DNA of 18,022 bases from a bacterium. GTDB lineage: Bacteria; Tectomicrobia; Entotheonellia; Entotheonellales; Entotheonellaceae. The stretch spans positions 1 to 18,022 of the forward strand of contig JAPULM010000188.1 in the NCBI GenBank assembly GCA_027294925.1. Direction: 5' to 3'. How positions within the stretch are numbered: position 1 is the first letter of the stretch; every line of letters starts with the position of its first letter. A program made the translations under genes and the position numbers. Of this stretch, positions 15,926 through 18,022 are shown piece after piece. The notes under the pieces were generated by a model. That model was not told where the DNA came from, did not search any database, and was given only the letters and a program-made list of their open reading frames with translations.

Positions 15926-16044
15926 TAATTTAGGTTTAGGCAACAAGACAAAAATAATATACCTATCCTGTCGAACTTTGGTCATCCTATCTGAGCCTTG
16001 CGGCAACGTTTTGAATGCCGTCTTTCAGCCTGAGGGAGGGGATG

Positions 16045-16140
16045 ATGAGTCATCTGACAGATCAAACCATTGCGACCATCAAGTTCGCGGCTCGACAATT
16101 GCCCGGAGCGAAGCGACGGGCGTTTCAGGCTCAAGTCGCC
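16045..16140 (+). pseudogene. 5' remnant of an ISAzo13-type transposase gene
   Basis: An intact start region remains: a strong GGGAGGGG ribosome site, tandem ATGs at 16042/16045 and about 32 codons. The product runs through LTDQTIATIKFAARQLPGAK and then RRAFQAQV, the characteristic opening of ISAzo13-type transposases. After RAFQAQV, where the family continues with a helix-turn-helix region, the reading changes abruptly near 16138 and the frame then runs into DNA that encodes a different transposase on the other strand, stopping at 16242. The catalytic DDE domain is missing, so this is a dead fragment. The family assignment is from memory of the N-terminal motif. Confidence 0.6.
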
Positions 16141-16149
16141 GGACAGAAA

Positions 16150-16436
16150 ATCGGGGTCGGAGTAGAATTTCTCCACGTCTTGACAACCGATGAACACTCG
16201 CGCCAACACATTCTCGCTCAGGTACGCTTCCGTCTCGCGTGAGTTGAGATACTTCACTAACATCAACACCACTAAGGGCGCATACTAAGGAGACATCCCG
16301 GGGTAAGCCAGGCCGACCGTCGACGTTTTTGCCGCTCAGGTACCAGCGACGCCTCATCACCTCCAACAGCGCTTCCCATGGCAGGGCGCGTCTCAGCTGA
16401 AGCAACGGGTGGTGGTGCTCATCCGCTAGTACTTTG
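16150..16436 (-). pseudogene. Frameshifted N-terminal fragment of a DDE transposase (IS1182/ISNCY-like)
   Basis: On the minus strand, about 16436 down to 16286 reads DEHHHPLLQLRRALPWEALL, EVMRRRWYLSGKNVDGRPGL, then PRDVSL. After a one-base shift at 16285 it continues YAPLVVLMLVKYLNSRETEA, then YLSENVLARVFIGCQD, ending near 16160. Joined, these match the N-terminal part of a common DDE-type transposase. A stop (TGA) precedes the first readable codons, so the original start is lost, and the catalytic part is missing beyond 16160. The frameshift and both truncations make it non-functional. The exact IS family is uncertain. Confidence 0.65.
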
Positions 16437-16763
16437 ATTATGAATCAGCTCGAATGTCGACGTTCATAACTCTTTGAAAAACAGTGACAGGAGTGTCATA
16501 TCCGGCTGTCATATTGGGATTTATTACTAACCTTAACCGACTCAGAACATTAGCTTGACGCTATTTCAAAGTATTAGCGGGTGAGCACCGTCTACTCCAA
16601 CACACCCACATTTTTTCATCCTGGTTGAATCCTTTTGTAAGTTTTGGGGGCAATGTACTGAGAAGACTGAATGCTCAAAGCATCCAGAAGAAAAGAAGTG
16701 GATAAATGCCCTTTGTCGGATAACAGTCCTACGTCATCTTTAGAAACGGAAGGAGAGCGTTGT
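16437..16763. other. Upstream region of the SDR gene
   Basis: No gene is seen here. A dyad TGACA-GGAG-TGTCA (16485-16498) overlaps a direct repeat of TGTCATAT (16494-16501 and 16507-16514, 13-base period), which has the look of an operator. TTGACG at 16555-16560 has no good -10 at the usual distance. The SDR reading frame is open from ATG 16671, but the ribosome site favours 16764, so 16671-16763 is treated as leader. Confidence 0.4.
16485..16514. promoter_or_regulatory. Operator-like dyad and direct repeat
   Basis: TGACA (16485-16489) and TGTCA (16494-16498) form a 5-bp dyad with a 4-base spacer. The right half, extended to TGTCATAT, is repeated 13 bases later. It lies about 250 bases before the SDR start and just right of the transposase remnants. 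No regulator gene is adjacent, so the role is unknown. Confidence 0.3.
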
Positions 16764-17618
16764 ATGTCACCAGAGCATAGTCAGGTGCCGGCAGTGTCGA
16801 TGCCCGCAGGTGCGGAGCAGCTATGGCTGCAAGGCCAAAAGGCGCTCGTTACTGGCGCCAACTCGGGTATTGGGAAAGGCGTCGCCTTGGAGCTGGCCCG
16901 GTACGGGGCAGACGTGGTCATCAACTACGTCGCCGATGAAGACGCTGCGCAGGAGGTAGTCGATAGTATTCGCACGATGGGCCGTAACGCCTATGCCCAC
17001 CGGGCCGATGTGTCGCAAGAAGACCAGGTTCAGGGCATGTTTCAGCGCCTGATGCAAGCGTTCGGTACGCTCGACATTCTGGTTAACAACGCCGGTTTAC
17101 AACGGGATGCGGCATTTGACGAAATGACATTAGAGCAGTGGAATTTCGTCATTGATGTCAATCTGACCGGTCAGTTTCTTTGTGCTCGCGAGGCGGTGCG
17201 TGAATTCAAGCGCCGTGGTGTCGTGCCTGAGGTCTCGTGCGCCGCCGGTAAGATCATCTGCATAAGTTCCGTGCACGAGGTCATTCCCTGGGCCGGGCAT
17301 GTCAATTACGCCGCTTCCAAAGGTGGTGTCATGCTGATGATGAAGAGCATTGCGCAAGAGGTCGCGCCCTATCGCATCCGGGTGAACAGCATTGCGCCGG
17401 GCGCTATTCGTACACCGATCAACACGGAAGCCTGGAGTACACCTGAAGCGTATAACGCCCTAATGACCCTGGTCCCATACAAACGCATTGGCGAGACGTC
17501 TGACATCGGTCAAGCTGCGGCCTGGCTTGCATCTGATTATGCCGACTACGTTAACGGCGTCAGCCTAATCGTTGATGGGGGCATGACGCTATACCCCGGC
17601 TTCGCCACAGGCGGGTGA
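16764..17618 (+). CDS. SDR-family oxidoreductase, glucose 1-dehydrogenase-like
   Basis: This is a classical short-chain dehydrogenase, expected to oxidise a sugar or other alcohol with NAD(P)+ in the cytoplasm. The cofactor motif is TGANSGIG (residues 30-37). NNAG is at 108-111, and the active site has serines 168-169 (ISSVHEVIPW), Tyr182 and Lys186 in NYAASKGG. The C-terminal GVSLIVDGGMTLYPGF is common in glucose 1-dehydrogenases, as is SSVHE-IPW, so that activity is the best guess. Length from ATG 16764 is 284. This start follows AAGGAGAG by about 7 bases; the frame is open back to ATG 16671, which would add 31 low-complexity residues. The gene is intact and somewhat GC-richer than those left of 15600. 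It lies between transposase debris and another gene fragment, suggesting an acquired segment. Confidence 0.9.
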   Translation: MSPEHSQVPAVSMPAGAEQLWLQGQKALVTGANSGIGKGVALELARYGADVVINYVADEDAAQEVVDSIRTMGRNAYAHRADVSQEDQVQGMFQRLMQAFGTLDILVNNAGLQRDAAFDEMTLEQWNFVIDVNLTGQFLCAREAVREFKRRGVVPEVSCAAGKIICISSVHEVIPWAGHVNYAASKGGVMLMMKSIAQEVAPYRIRVNSIAPGAIRTPINTEAWSTPEAYNALMTLVPYKRIGETSDIGQAAAWLASDYADYVNGVSLIVDGGMTLYPGFATGG

Positions 17619-17757
17619 TCATTGTTGCGTGAGGACCTCTGTATGATGGACAGTCGCTTCTTGGTGTCGAGTTCGGCTGTCAATCTGTCATTGATGATGA
17701 TCGCCGATGCACGTTGGGCCTGCCGATCGTCCGTTGGGACGCTTGGGGTAAGAGGGC

Positions 17758-17904
17758 ATGCTCACAGCTTTACGCCAACACTGGCCGGAATATCTCATGG
17801 AGGCGACGGGTCTTGGCATCTTTATGGTGTCGGATTGTGCGTCGGTCACGGTGAGGGAGTACCAAGTGACGCTTCCCTCTGGTGCTCGGCACCAAGGGGC
17901 TTGA
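17758..17904 (+). pseudogene. 5' remnant of an aquaporin (MIP family) gene
   Basis: An ATG at 17758 with a GGGGTAAGAGG site before it starts LTALRQHWPEYLMEATGLGI, then FMVSDC, which resembles the N-terminus of bacterial aquaporins, where HWPEYL-EA-GLGLFM leads into the first membrane helix. Similarity stops near residue 27 (about 17838). The frame then continues for 21 unrelated codons antisense to the MMPL gene end and stops at 17904. All NPA motifs and membrane helices are absent, so no channel can be made. The family call rests on a short motif. Confidence 0.5.
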
Positions 17905-18022
17905 AGATCACGAGCAGCAGCGGCAGCAGGATTAAGTTCCCGAGGAGCGCCAGGATCATGGCGATCCCGGTGAACAGGCCAAAATAGATGGTGGGAATGA
18001 AGTTGGACAGGGTCAGGATTGA
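17846..18022 (-). CDS. MMPL/RND-family transporter, C-terminal end, cut by window edge
   Basis: Reading leftward from the right edge, 58 codons end at TGA 17848-17846. They read ILTLSNFIPTIYFGLFTGIA, MILALLGNLILLPLLLVIF and KPLGAEHQRE. The pattern of two hydrophobic segments with phenylalanine/proline-rich turns and GNLILLPLLL near the end is typical of the last membrane helices of MMPL/RND exporters, inner-membrane proteins that export lipids or small molecules by proton motive force. The main part lies outside the window. The last eight residues (SLGTPSP region) may be natural or may result from the junction with the aquaporin remnant, which overlaps it on the other strand. Confidence 0.7.
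   Translation of the reverse strand, partial: SILTLSNFIPTIYFGLFTGIAMILALLGNLILLPLLLVIFKPLGAEHQREASLGTPSP

Larger units (their letters stand above)
15627..16041. other. Gene-free stretch with clustered dyads and a tandem repeat
   Basis: No credible gene is found here. From 15690 to 15790 several short hairpins crowd together: GCCGGCGT/ACGCCGGC (15690-15697/15703-15710), ACGGG-G-CCCGT near 15737-15747, GGCGT/ACGCC (15761-15765/15771-15775), and an overlapping alternative CGCCG/CGGCG. From 15881 a GAAAAAGATAG unit is repeated with a 13-base period, followed by GTCACG/CGTGAC (15906-15911/15920-15925) around TCTTGAAT. The second half is AT-rich. The pattern suggests mobile-element debris or REP-like elements rather than a leader of one gene. 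Confidence 0.5.

Noticed and set aside
17622..17987. 121-codon plus-strand open frame after the SDR gene
   Set aside because: It covers the aquaporin remnant and the MMPL gene end in other frames, and its composition shows no protein-like pattern.
1..18022. Search for tRNA, rRNA, CRISPR, riboswitch or defence islands
   Set aside because: No cloverleaf, regularly spaced repeats, known riboswitch core or defence-gene motif was recognised by eye; a covariance-model search would be needed to exclude small RNAs.

Overview
The window reads as chromosomal DNA of a Gram-negative (diderm) bacterium of middling GC content. The evidence is a murein pathway using meso-diaminopimelate (DapF, MurD), a muramic-acid recycling kinase (AnmK), and a lipobox-bearing OmpA-type lipoprotein that should anchor the outer membrane to peptidoglycan. 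The lysyl-tRNA synthetase is the archaeal-like class I type, which only some bacterial lineages use. The species cannot be named from the sequence alone.

Layout. Positions 1-1313 (minus) hold the N-terminal half of Lon protease, cut by the left edge, with a near-consensus promoter about 200 bases upstream. Reading away from it on the plus strand are anmK, a Uri/DUF123 (GIY-YIG-like) protein and a small four-cysteine protein with a possible sigma-54 promoter. These are followed by a tight run of dapF, a threonine aldolase, an N-terminally extended folP, murD, class I lysS and folC. The run mixes lysine/DAP metabolism, cell-wall precursor synthesis, folate synthesis and tRNA charging, and its gaps (about 1-60 bases) suggest one transcript. 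A 307-base gap with dyads then leads to a DUF4398-like/PKD/OmpA lipoprotein gene. Facing it across a long stem-loop is a minus-strand pair: a 67-residue protein followed by a non-canonical D-Ala-D-Ala-ligase-like ATP-grasp enzyme. A four-helix membrane protein and a sirtuin follow on the plus strand.

From about 15630 to the right end the DNA looks rearranged. It holds a gene-free stretch rich in small dyads and a short tandem repeat, then two truncated transposase remnants that collide head-on near 16140. Next come an intact glucose-1-dehydrogenase-like SDR, a roughly 27-codon aquaporin 5' fragment, and the C-terminal end of an MMPL/RND transporter entering from the right edge on the minus strand. 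No tRNA, rRNA, CRISPR array or prophage was recognised. The most unusual items are the ATP-grasp/67-aa pair, the folP extension with altered active-site motifs, the mixed operon, and the two head-on gene-fragment junctions.
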